From: Hypsibius dujardini
Taxonomy: Eukaryota > Tardigrada > Eutardigrada > Parachela > Hypsibiidae
Direction: 5' to 3'
Assembly (NCBI GenBank): GCA_001579985.1
Contig: LRSR01007580.1
Span: forward strand, 1-21,153
Length of the DNA stretch: 21,153 bases
Part shown: positions 1 to 8,983 of the stretch, piece after piece
Layout of the letters: each line of letters starts with the position of its first letter
How positions within the stretch are numbered: position 1 is the stretch's first letter
The notes under the pieces: generated by a model
What the model was told of the DNA's origin: nothing
Seen by the model: the letters and a program-made list of their open reading frames with translations, nothing else
Databases searched by the model: none
Translations under genes and position numbers: made by a program

Positions 1-45
1 GCACGGTTGTGTGCACGGCTGTGTGCACGGCTTGTGTGCACCGTT
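1..45. repeat. Short tandem repeat, unit about 11 bp (TGTGCACGGC)
   Basis: About four imperfect copies of a GTGTGCACGGC unit lie inside the truncated MITE. The related element at 15356-15499 has only one to two copies at the matching place, so this looks like local expansion. Confidence 0.7.
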
Positions 46-119
46 ACAGCACAAGCGCCGCGTGGCCGATTAAACGTTCCACAGCTCGTACGCTGTCCAT
101 GTCTAACGCGAAACTACAG
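1..119 (-). mobile_element. Edge-truncated MITE, family of 15356-15499
   Basis: The reverse complement begins CTGTAGTTTCGCGTTAGACA at 119 and is followed outward by TA at 120-121. Over roughly 80 bp it matches the element at 15356-15499, including the stretch reading CAGCGTACGAGCTGTGGAAC. The other terminus lies beyond the window edge. Near the edge the sequence holds about four degenerate repeats of a TGTGCACGGC unit (1-45), expanded compared with the internal copy. It is non-coding and non-autonomous. Confidence 0.7.
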
Positions 120-121
120 TA

Positions 122-498
122 TAAAATTTAAACCCATCGGCCGAATTTATTAAACAAAAACTTTACTTTAAAAAACGGTTGAGTTTAAGGCCAAATTCAG
201 TCAATCAAGTGAATGCAGTGATTATCAGTCAATCAATCGTACAGAGTCCCTTCATGACAGCTAGCTTCATTGAATCGAATTGAACCGCCACAGAGGACCG
301 ACCCGGTCGGAAAGCGAGCCGACCGACAGGAAAATCGATCGACTGAAATTTTGAGGCCACACGGCAAAACAGACCTCGCCACACCCTTGCCCCCATCTTT
401 CCCATTGTTTTTTTCGCCAAAAAACAACAACACCAAAATCAAAACTTTTCAGAATAACATTTTCTCCACTTTCCCTGGTGGCAACTTTTTGGCCTTAC
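122..498. other. Non-coding, probably intron 4 of the BRWD/PHIP-like gene
   Basis: This stretch lies downstream of the donor at 498-497 on the minus strand. I find no further exon in it that continues the BRWD/PHIP N-terminal region. It holds a homopolymer T run on the minus strand and no recognisable element. Confidence 0.5.
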
Positions 499-1089
499 CA
501 ATTCTTGAAAATCCAAATCGTGCTCCACACCCATCCAGTCCACACGTTTTGGGAGAGCCTAAAAAACACAGGGAACAATGGATGCGCGACAAAGATACCG
601 TTTTTGAAGTTTGAAAGGTCAAAGTGGATGAGGCTTCAATGAAGCCGTCTAGTCAAGCAGAGTAATCAGCGGTCGATTGGCTGATTGGCTGACGCGCGCC
701 TAACCACGTGACTTGACTGACAGCCTCCACTGACGTCATTAAATCGCTTCCTTTAATACCTTTTGATCCTCAAGTTTCCGTGCCAGCGACTGCAAAAAAA
801 TTAAAGTTGAGCGAAATGTACATTAGCACATTTTTGAGAGAAAAAAATCGCACTTTCCCACTTACATCACCGATCTCCTTGAACCGGCCATTTTGAAGGT
901 ACTTCGCAATGAGGAATTCGAATTCTACACAGTCCGGAAGGTAGTGGTCAGTTTCACACGAAAACGCCGGCAAAAGCGTGGGAAACGGATAATTTTGCCT
1001 GTCGCTGGCAAGCACTCTAATCTGAAAGTGCTGCAGCATGGCTTACCTGCAGCCTCGACGTCGAGCGGCTCGACAGCTTCTTCATCCAT
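499..1089 (-). CDS. PHIP/BRWD: BRWD/PHIP-like WD-repeat bromodomain protein, N-terminal exons (partial)
   Basis: Four small coding exons join in frame: 1089-1047 (phase 1 end), 924-866, 789-760 and 558-499. Each is bounded by GT donors (GTAAGC, GTAAGT, GTATTA, GTAAGG) and pyrimidine-AG acceptors. They give 64 residues. Residues 15-33 (EFEFLIAKYLQNGRFKEIG) form a LisH-like helix, and ALPKRVDWMGVEHDLDFQEL follows. From memory this order matches the N-terminus of PHIP/BRWD1/BRWD3, where a 'FLIARFLEDG' helix precedes a 'LLPRRTDWTGKEH' segment. Family members carry WD40 repeats and tandem bromodomains and act in chromatin; those parts would lie beyond the left edge. The start at 1089 is the first ATG of the exon. 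Exon 3 is only 30 bp. Family assignment rests on about 50 residues. Confidence 0.72.
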
Positions 1090-1732
1090 GGTCGAGATGG
1101 GGGTTTGATGGCGTGAGTTGTGGGGGTTAGAAATGGGGAGAAAACGGGAGGGAATTTCGCATCTTTTCAGTTGTTTCCGTTACGCTGAAAAATAAACGGC
1201 AAAAGAAGTGTGTGCTGCGGCTGCACTACTGCCTGCACTGCACACACACAGGCAACACAGACTAGAGTCGAGCCATGCATGTGCTGTCTGTGAGTGGAGC
1301 GCATCGCAATGCGCGTTTGCTGATGACTCTCTCTCCTATGTGTCTTCCGGCTTGGGCAACCGTACGCGCCAATAAAAATCAAGGCACGGATCACGCAGCC
1401 AATGACAATTGGCGATTCGGAAAAGGGCCAATCCGATCATTTCCACGCTAATGTTGACGTCAGCGACCCCAGTTCCAATTACACTTGTGCTTTCACCCGA
1501 CCGGAATTGGCTACTAAAGGCCCGGAGTGTTTAATTAATAATTTTTTAGTTAAATAAATGACATTATTAACTGCTCCAAACTGAAAATACGATAAAATCA
1601 ATAAATATATGTAAACGGAAAACGGAAAATGAGTGTACAATATATGGTTGTAACATTAGAAAACGAAAAATGGAACTCCACTAAATTTGCTGTAATTGGA
1701 ATTGCGGCCACGCTGCACCGGAAAGTGAGGAA
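1090..1732. promoter_or_regulatory. Bidirectional intergenic region with CCAAT boxes and a CRE
   Basis: The region separates the head-to-head BRWD/PHIP-like gene (minus) and RPL30 (plus). It contains CCAAT at 1399-1403, 1428-1432 and 1474-1478, an inverted CCAAT at 1408-1412, and a full palindromic cAMP-response element TGACGTCA at 1455-1462. Clustered CCAAT and CRE sites are common in promoters of constitutive animal genes. No coding sequence was recognised. The promoter role is inferred from motifs and position. Confidence 0.5.
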
Positions 1733-1741
1733 CCTCTTTTC
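1733..1741 (+). promoter_or_regulatory. Putative 5' terminal oligopyrimidine (TOP) start of RPL30 mRNA
   Basis: CCTCTTTTC lies 176 bp upstream of the RPL30 ATG, ahead of a possible 5'UTR intron (donor at 1806, acceptor ending 1866, 61 bp). Ribosomal-protein mRNAs of animals typically start with C followed by a pyrimidine run. The start site itself is inferred. Confidence 0.4.
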
Positions 1742-1908
1742 ACACTTGGCAGAGTTTCTTGAAAACCTTTTTTTGATTTGAGGAGCCTGAGAAGCTTACC
1801 GAAAGGTAGGGTGGAGGCTCTTTTCATTTCTAATCGGAAACCCATTTTCATTCTCTTCTTCCACAGCAGATCACCGATCATCCATCCACACCGCAGAAAA
1901 CACCGAAG

Positions 1909-2807
1909 ATGTCGAATCCCAAAGGAGGAGATGCGGGCGTTCAAGCCACCGGTCTGTCGAAGAAATCGGTAGGTACCTTGGCGTTGTTTCATTTTCAGGC
2001 GCGACCGAAATTGTAGATTAACCGCGACTCTGGTCTGTGCAGAAAAAGAGCAATGAGAACATCAACGCTCGTCTGGCGCTCGTGATGAAGAGTGGCAAAT
2101 TTGTGCTGGGATACAAGCAGACCCTCAAGACCCTTCGTCAAGGAAAAGCCAAATTGATCATCCTGGCCAACAACACGCCCGCATTACGGTATGTTGATGA
2201 TCATAGAATGAACGAAATAAAAAAATCGTAAGGGGATTGAGAGTGAGTATTAAAAATTAGTTTATAGTCGATCCGTGAAATAGATTTCTTCGAGATTTAC
2301 TTTGCTCCTCTTGTTGAAAAATGTGGTTTATTCATATTTTACGTTTCCCTCTTTATCTTTTACTTTTATTTATGTTAATTTAGCGCTGTTTATATGCTGT
2401 TTGGTTGGAGAACGGATGTTCAAAATCAGTTTGAAGTCGAACTCTCAAATAGACGTCTTCGAGATTTGTCTTTTTACCTCGTATTGAAAAAAACGGTTTA
2501 TTCGTGCATTTTCTTACTCTCCTTTTCTAATGCCTTCATTTGTCGTACTTTAATACTGCTTGTTTGAATGTGGATTGGTAATGCAGCGCGTTTTTTATGG
2601 TATGCGTTTTTCGTTTGCAGGAAGTCGGAGATCGAATATTATGCCATGCTCTCTAAGACAGGCGTCCACAACTACACCGGCACCAATATCGAACTGGGAA
2701 CCGCGTGCGGCAAATTTTTCCGAGTGTGCAGCCTCTCTATCACCGATCCTGGAGATTCCGATATCATTCGCACTATGCCTGGCGCCGATCAGTCTAAGGC
2801 GGAATGA
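1909..2807 (+). CDS. RPL30: 60S ribosomal protein L30 (eL30)
   Basis: Three coding exons, 1909-1968, 2043-2188 and 2621-2807, encode 130 residues; human eL30 has 115. The core is nearly collinear with the family: [65 protein letters not shown] and [15 protein letters not shown]. This is the L7Ae/L30e RNA-binding fold of the large cytosolic ribosomal subunit. In yeast and mammals it binds kink-turn RNA, in some species including its own transcript. Exon 2 ends phase 2 (CG) and exon 3 supplies the G of Arg. The N-terminal 20 residues, rich in Gly and Ser, are longer than usual and end in a repeated KKS across the first junction, so the exon 1 border is slightly less certain. A canonical AATAAA lies 30 bp past the stop. 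Confidence 0.96.
2266..2578 (+). repeat. Diverged tandem duplication inside RPL30 intron 2
   Basis: Two copies of about 145 bp with a period of 169-171 bp start at 2266 and 2435. Shared blocks in order are AGTCGA, CTTCGAGATTT, TTGAAAAA, GGTTTATTC and a TTAAT..GCTGTTT-like block. The copies fill nearly the whole 432-bp intron. Their identity is moderate and strongest in the first 75 bp. No clear snoRNA boxes were seen. Confidence 0.65.
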
Positions 2808-2836
2808 TCTGTGCTTTTCTGTCGATGATGTCGTGG

Positions 2837-2842
2837 AATAAA
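2837..2842 (+). terminator. Polyadenylation signal of RPL30
   Basis: Canonical AATAAA lies 30 bp after the RPL30 stop codon and is followed by an A run. Confidence 0.75.
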
Positions 2843-3481
2843 AAAAAACGTCGTGAAAGGTTGCGTCGCTATTGGTTATTCGCCGTTGCAGGCGCTGAAC
2901 TCTATCGTGTGTCGATGTGCCATGGGAACTTGTCTCTTCTGGTCACTGGATTGTTTGGTATTTTTATTGGAACTGACTGATGAACTTCATTGACTGATTG
3001 ATTGATTGATTCGCATTGTTTGAGTCCCATTGGATTGGTAGAGTCCGGCTGCTTGATTGATAACTTGTTCATTCACCAGTTAAAATTTGTTGAGTGCTAG
3101 GGCGTTGATTTAGTGATTGATTGAATGGAAATCTTTCCGTGCTCGTTCATAAATGAAGGATTGCGCGAGGGGCCGGAAGTTCACACGTTGCAATGAGTGT
3201 TTACTTGTCTCTGTTAAGCAGCTTTGCTTGCAGCAAGATAATAATGTCCTACACAAGGAATGTGTACGAGAGTTCAGTCAGAAGTCACCGGTCATAACCA
3301 AGTTTGAGTACTCTAATGGTATTGGATAAGGAACACAAGACAACATAAGGAATGGTCGATCGGACAAATCAAGCCGTCGTGTAAATATCGAAAAGCAACA
3401 CTGTAATGATGCATTTTAAACTGAGACGGACAGATCACGGTTAAAATAAATAAAAGGAAGTCAATGCCGAAATCAGTGGCG
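2843..3481. other. Convergent intergenic region, RPL30 / V-ATPase H
   Basis: Non-coding. It holds a TTGA microsatellite at about 2991-3012 and the 3'UTR of the V-ATPase gene. No canonical AATAAA was found on the minus strand within about 180 bp of the V-ATPase stop. No gene was recognised. Confidence 0.6.
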
Positions 3482-6400
3482 TTAGCCTTTCGCCGGAATG
3501 ACGGATTTCTTAGTGCCGGCGGTTCCGGATGCTGACACGCCCGTGTCCTGTTCAAGTTGCTTACCCAAATATTCCCTAAACATACAGATAAATATCAGAA
3601 AACGTGATAATTATGAAATCAGGGGCGAAGATATGTATGAACTAACCAATTTTGAACCATCATCTTCTGAACGGCCAACAGCGCCTGGTAGCGAACATTG
3701 GCATCCTCATGTGTCAGGAGGGTCATCGCCAGCTGTTTCCCGCCAATCTGCTCGATCACTCTGCAAACACAAAGGTAAGGAGAGAAGATCGGGAGGCGGC
3801 CGTCAGAGAGACTTACGATTTTCCACGAGGATAGCAGCGAACGTATTCGCCAATATCATGTACGGCTACGCTGAGGATTAAGGGATCCTTCGACACTTCC
3901 AACAGTCGTGTTAATATCCTGTGTGACAATTGCATTTTTGGAAGGCTTAATGGAGCAGACGGACGTTGCAAACGACGGCTTACTTCAACAGCTCGTAGTT
4001 CTTCTCGTTGAAGTTCACGGCGTTCTCCCGCCAGAATCGCTCGCTCTTATGCACCGGGCTCCACTCGAGACGGCCGGATTTGAGCTCCGACACGTACTCA
4101 TCGAACGAGCTGCAAGACAGACCGCATGAAAAGCAAACCTCGTTTCAGCGTTTACTTAGCTGACCCCGCTCACCTTAGGTCCTGCACGCTGGCTTGCAGT
4201 TTCTCGTCCAGATACTGCATATCATCGAGGATGTCCTGGTCGTCAAACTTGCGAGCCTGGAGGAGACTGAGGTTCTTCAGAACCTTTCCGTGGACCATGG
4301 CCACGGCGTTCTCCTGAATGACTTGCGAGTCTTCCGGCTTCTCAAGCAAGTTCTGCGGCGGAAATAATAATGAGTCACTTCAACGAAATGTCCAAAACCG
4401 AATGAAACGCAATGGCCGTCAGTCTCCGACAGAAAGACCCTGCCTGGGCCAGGCCAGTACATAGTGCGAGTAATGCATATGACTACGTACTCGGAAAGTC
4501 GCCAGGATGATGCGGAAGACCTTCTCCTTTTGAGAATCCGTCAGAATCAGCGCAAGTACAGGAATAACATTGTATCTAGAAAGACAAGACAGCCGAATTA
4601 GAGGAGAGGAGAAAACGGCAGGATTCTGTTAGTAAGATGGAACAGTGGATTTACTTGTTCATCTTTTCTGCCAAGTCGGGATTGAAGGTCATGCACCAGA
4701 GGCAAAAGATCAACTGATACTGGATCTGGAAGTTATTGTTGGCAGATAACGCATTCAGAATCCTGGAAAGTATACACGATCAGTCTAAATTTACACTTGC
4801 TCCCCTCAATAATTATATAAGGGCTTTTCTAAAATCTTTACGTCGTGATTCCATCAACGGTGGCATAAGCCTGTCGGTATTCCTCCACACGCAGCAGCAT
4901 CTGCAGGCATCGTGCGGTCGCTTGCTTGTACTCGTTATTCTATGGCCATGTGAAAACGATACGAAATGATTCGCGGCAACGGGAAATGAAAGTGACACGG
5001 AATAAAAACTCTTTCCCAATGTTGTTAATGTACCTGCATGCGTAGCTGCTCTTTCAGGAACGCCAGGAAGAAATGCAAATCCGCGCCTTCCATAGTTTCG
5101 TTGCTCCAGCAGGCCAGCTTCGCGATGATCCTGCCGGCTTGGTTGACGATGAACGGATCTTGCCGATTCAGCAGCGGGAGGAACAGCCGCCAGACCGTCG
5201 TGTTCTCCTTCCGCGCATACTCGTGGAAGATTTCCACACGAGATCGATCCTCCTAAAAATGACACCGAAACATCTATTTCGAACGTCTATCAGAACGTAA
5301 AGACGGAGGTTAGAGTTTACCTGTAGGATGTCATCGATCATGGTCAGCAGATACTGGACCGTCTGATCTTTGGCCACATTAGCAATCATCTCCAAGAATG
5401 TCCGTGCACATTCGTAACGATGCTCTTTGAGGAACTGATCGCGGCGCGGCGGTGGCGACGTGTCCAACATGACAATGACGTTAAACTGTGGAGAGGAAAA
5501 GAACCAGTCCGATTCTCCGAAAGAGTAACAGCTAAACAACTAATTCCTATCTCTAATTAACACTTTTTATATGAAGAAGAAAATCACCAGAAAAGAGTTA
5601 AATTAGAATTGGATGGAGCTCAAATGATAATCGCCGAATCGGCGCTCATTCGCGACAAGCAACTAAACCGATCCATCATCGATTGATTGATTGATCGATA
5701 TTCGTTAGTCCAGTTTTAGTGATGATCGAAATTTATCACATCCTTCAACCGGATTAATATGAGAAGTGCAATCACCGATAGAACTTTAAGCAACTCACAA
5801 AGTAAAAAATTACAAAACCAAGACTCCAAGTATAGACTGACAGATGGTAGTGACCAAATTACGTCTATTCATAAATCATTTGATTGATTGATTTGAAGAC
5901 CAAATGTTAGTCATATGGATCTTTGATTGATTGTATGATTAATTGGCCCATCTCAATATTTCTTAAACTCTACTATTATTTCCGCAAATCAAAAAAAAAT
6001 CATTTCGCCTACCACGAAAACCTAATAAAATCAATAGACATCTTTTGTTAATCCAGCTCCAAAAAACAGCAGAAAAAAACATTAAAACGTACCTGCTCCT
6101 GATTGATCATCTGACTCTGGAGATAAGATTGCCAGTTGATGCGGTTGGCACGGACTTCGCTGGCCTTATTGGCCAACGGTGAGTTGGCCAAAACAAACCC
6201 TGAAAAAAGGGGGCGAAAACACGGTTGAAAAAACGCAAGGGATGAGCATCACGTGAGCACAGTGGGAGCATTCTTTTCAAACGACCATGGGATAATCGGA
6301 GAAAAATACCTCCAACTTGCTCCAATTCCTCCGGCAAGTGCATTAAACTGGCCATTTTCTCGCCAATGGATATGGTGAACTTCACCGAAAGTTCAGAGGG

Positions 6401-7173
6401 GGACAAAATGGATCGTTTTGGGGATGGCAAAAAAATTAAACGAAAGATCTCACATGAAGGAATAAATTAAAATTCTTTTTGCCATGAATGAGACTGGCGT
6501 TTTCTGACTGTTTTGATTTGTTTGTGGGCGCAGCTGATCGACCGCCCTCCGACGCAGTTTATGTTAAAAATGAAGCGCTTCTATTTGGGTAACTGGCTTA
6601 ATGTGCCCTGTACAATAGCTTGCAATGCAATGGAACAATTTAGCCCGGTCCCTTTAAGATGAGATTGATTTTAACTCGTTCTGGTCGCACATCATTTCTG
6701 CCTCCGCTTAGCGGCCCGGCCTTTTGAGATAAATTTTATCCGCTATTCCAAAATTTAGACATTCATAAAAGAGCAAATTCTATTTATTCAGAGTCAAAGT
6801 GCCATTTTTCAACGATTACGGTAGTCAATTCATTCAAATTTCAAACATGACCCTTATGTTCAATTTCGAATGTGCAAGTACAGTGCCGTGTATAAGTGGA
6901 CAATCGATTGCTTGATTGCTTATCCTGATTGTTTACTGGCATGTTGGCTGATTGATTGTTAGATTGATGAACCACTTGGCAACAAACTTGGACAGTAAGC
7001 CTCAAAGCTCGTCGCACTTTACCTGTTAAAATAGTCAGACTATCACTGAACTCTGTCAATGTTCCCAGTGTCTCCGCTTGCAGAGTCGGTCGGATGATGC
7101 GGCTGGTGACGACAATACTGATGGACTGGCGATTGACATTCTCGTCCAGTGGTTCCGTATTTTCTTCCGCCAT
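3482..7173 (-). CDS. ATP6V1H: V-type proton ATPase subunit H
   Basis: Coding exons on the minus strand are: 1A 7173-7023 or 1B 6355-6310, then 6199-6093, 5485-5321, 5252-5034, 4939-4842, 4762-4655, 4575-4491, 4352-4174, 4109-3984, 3918-3817, 3760-3647 and 3575-3482 (stop TAA). All junctions are GT-AG and close in frame. The product is 515 residues from 1A or 480 from 1B; the human protein has 483. Landmarks in order are [83 protein letters not shown] and [20 protein letters not shown]. This is the family's HEAT/armadillo N-terminal domain plus its C-terminal domain. Subunit H is a regulatory V1 subunit that bridges V1 to Vo and silences ATPase activity of free V1. The C-terminus carries a 22-residue Ser/Lys/Ala-rich tail after GKQL. 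Confidence 0.96.
5486..6092 (-). other. Largest internal intron of V-ATPase H (intron 2)
   Basis: 607 bp, AT-rich, with scattered TTGA/TCAA microsatellite fragments (about 5681-5697 and 5880-5895). No gene or structured element was recognised. Confidence 0.7.
6310..6355 (-). CDS. ATP6V1H: Alternative first coding exon (1B) of V-ATPase subunit H
   Basis: ATG at 6355-6353 opens 15 codons ([15 protein letters not shown]) plus one base, followed by a GTATTT donor at 6309. It splices at phase 1 to exon 2 (acceptor ending at 6200, exon from 6199), exactly as exon 1A does. The isoform of 480 residues is closer to the usual family length than the 515-residue 1A isoform. The reading frame stays open upstream of this ATG for about 75 bp, so the region may also be the 3' part of a longer exon. 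Use of both starts is inferred, not shown. Confidence 0.6.
7023..7173 (-). CDS. ATP6V1H: Alternative first coding exon (1A) of V-ATPase subunit H
   Basis: ATG at 7173-7171 opens 50 codons plus one base, ending before a consensus GTAAAG donor at 7022. The segment begins [16 protein letters not shown] and ends DSLTILT. It has no counterpart in the human subunit. It is acidic at the start, with a Ser/Thr-rich end, and no signal peptide or membrane segment. Intron 1A to exon 2 is 823 bp and contains exon 1B. Confidence 0.55.
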
Positions 7174-7361
7174 TGTTGAGATATAAACAGGTGTAATTTA
7201 CTGCAAACAGAGTGCCTCAACAAGGAAAAGCGCGAATCACATCTCTAGTGTAAACCGAAATCCATGCATGTCAAGCGTCCCTTCTTGACGACGAAGTGTA
7301 TTCGAACACGGCGACACGCTGCACGAACGTCTTTAGGCGCTTCGCACTAAGGATGTTACTA

Positions 7362-7482
7362 CACACGTGGCAAAAACCTTGCGCTGACCGAATTAAGCAC
7401 TTCAACTCGACAGCTATGTACAAGAGCCATTCAACGAGTGTAATGGGTTAACTCGGTTAGCGCAACGTTTTTGCCACCTGTG
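7362..7482. mobile_element. TA-flanked hairpin MITE
   Basis: A left terminus of about 36 bp (CACACGTGGCAAAAACCTTG...) pairs with the right terminus, whose reverse complement reads CACAGGTGGCAAAAACGTTG..., with few mismatches. TA borders both ends (7360-7361 and 7483-7484). The element is 121 bp with a loop of about 50 bp. It lies upstream of V-ATPase H exon 1A. Confidence 0.65.
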
Positions 7483-7489
7483 TAATCCT

Positions 7490-8275
7490 TTTTCGTTCCT
7501 AGTTCCTATAGGCACGGAACGGAGCAAGGAATTCTTGTTCCTGCTGATCCTGGTAGGAACAGAGCAAGGAACACTTAGGAACATTTGTGATGTAGGAACA
7601 GTTTTTACCATTAAAAGGATTTGGAAACATCAATAAATGATTAAAAGTTTTGTTTTCGAGAATAAAACTTACTGGTTAATTAATTATTTTACTGATTTGC
7701 AAGCAAGATAAAATAAACTACCCAGTAAGGCAATTTTCATTTCTAAATAAACCGAATATTAATTCAAGAAACTCATTTTGTTGTTGATTTCTCTACTTTT
7801 TTGCATTAATTATCTCATTGATGCCCCAAGTATTCCTAACTTATTCCGTTCCTGTTACATTCCTGTTACGTTCCTATTCCGTTCCTGTTCCGTTTCTATT
7901 CTGTTCCTATGGGGGCTGACCCGTAGGAACTAACAACCCCATTTTGCCCTTAGTTTTCCTGAATCTATTCTGTTCCTGTTCCATTCCTGTTCCGTTCCTA
8001 TTCCGTTCCTATTCCGTTCCTTCGAGGCTGACCCGTAGGAACTAACAACCCTATTTTGCCCTTAGTTTTCCTGAATCTATTCTGTTCCTGTTCCATTCCT
8101 GTTCCGTTCTGTTCCGTTCCTATTCCGTTCCTATCGAGGCTGACCCGTAGGACTTAACAACCCCATTTTGCTCTTAGTTTTCCTGAATCTATTCTGTTCC
8201 TGTTCCATTCCTGTTCCGTTCCTGTTCCGTTCCTTCGGGGCTGACCCGTAGGAATTAACAACCCCATTTTGCATC
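7490..8275. repeat. GTTCC-rich higher-order tandem array
   Basis: The right part (7850-8275) holds four higher-order units. Each ends in the motif GGCTGACCCGTAGGA (starting 7914, 8026, 8138 and 8239), with periods of 112, 112 and 101 bp. Within units the 6- and 12-bp motif TTCCTG/TTCCGTTCC is iterated. The left part (7490-7612) carries both GTTCC and GGAAC motifs, so the array also contains inverted units. About 200 bp of AT-rich DNA separates the two parts. There is no coding potential. Confidence 0.8.
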
Positions 8276-8734
8276 ATCGTAATCCCACTGCGTACTCTTT
8301 ATACTCGGGTACTGCGACAGGAAATGTCGCCTGGCGACCCCCGTTTCGTTGCCGCCACCTGTCGCTGCGTAGTATGCTACACTGACCCAAAATCGGAGCG
8401 TAAATTCTAGAGAAGACATGCTATAAACACAATTTTAATTGTGGTGCTTGAACTTAAAGGTCAAGCACGTACCAAACCACCAAACCACCACCAGGAAGAA
8501 TTTAACCAAAAGCAGCGCCGCCTGGTGGCGGCCTCTAGCGTTGTTGACTGCAGGGACGTTAATTTTTGACTCAGTTCTTAGTTAGCGAGGCCTGCCATTG
8601 ATCTTAAACGAATCATTCACAGAATGATTGTAACAAATATGACATATTTCAAACTTTTGTTTGTGGAGTGAGAAGCAGATACTGGATTGGTGGGATAGAA
8701 AAAAGCAGCAAAAGAAACGGTCATGCAATCTGCA
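8276..8734. other. Non-coding stretch with two adjacent perfect palindromes
   Basis: CACAATTTTAATTGTG (8428-8443) abuts a hairpin with 8-bp arms GTGCTTGA/TCAAGCAC (8444-8451 and 8461-8468). A GC-rich motif at 8515-8528, read on the minus strand as CCACCAGGCGGCGC, resembles a CTCF core. No gene was recognised. Confidence 0.5.
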
Positions 8735-8983
8735 TTAGGGCAATTCAGCGGTTTCCCTGTCCGGGCGAACAGGGTTAGTTTCTATTTGAGACGCAAGCAC
8801 GATGAATTGACGGATCTTGCCAGTTGAACGAACCCGTCGTTTTGATGATGCTGGTGGCGATGATTTTAAGGCCACTTTTTTCTTGTCCATTTCCAATCTT
8901 CTTTCTTCTAGTACTTCTGACCTGGATGATCTGATTTTCGAGAGACTGCTATCATTTTTGGGGCTCAGCATTGTGTGACTCAT
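8735..8983 (-). CDS. Doubtful small ORF or terminal exon, Lys/Arg/Ser-rich
   Basis: ATG at 8983-8981 opens 82 codons to a TAA. The product starts MSHTMLSPKNDSSLSKIRSS and includes MDKKKVALKSSPPASSKRR and KIRQFIVLASQ. Just upstream on the same strand, CACTTACAG forms a plausible 3' splice site, so this could be the last exon of a spliced gene. I found no convincing first exon or poly(A) signal. No family was recognised. Composition is that of a disordered basic protein, and chance is a real alternative. Confidence 0.22.
   Translation of the reverse strand: MSHTMLSPKNDSSLSKIRSSRSEVLEERRLEMDKKKVALKSSPPASSKRRVRSTGKIRQFIVLASQIETNPVRPDRETAELP

Noticed and set aside
2189-2210. Box C-like GTTGATGATC near the RPL30 intron 2 donor
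   Set aside because: It lacks the purine of the RUGAUGA consensus and sits too close to the splice site; no matching D box was placed.
6107-6430. Long minus-strand frame taken as a single 107-residue protein
   Set aside because: Its first codon is TTG and it reads through a good GTATTT donor at 6309. Only 6310-6355 is plausible coding, as V-ATPase exon 1B.
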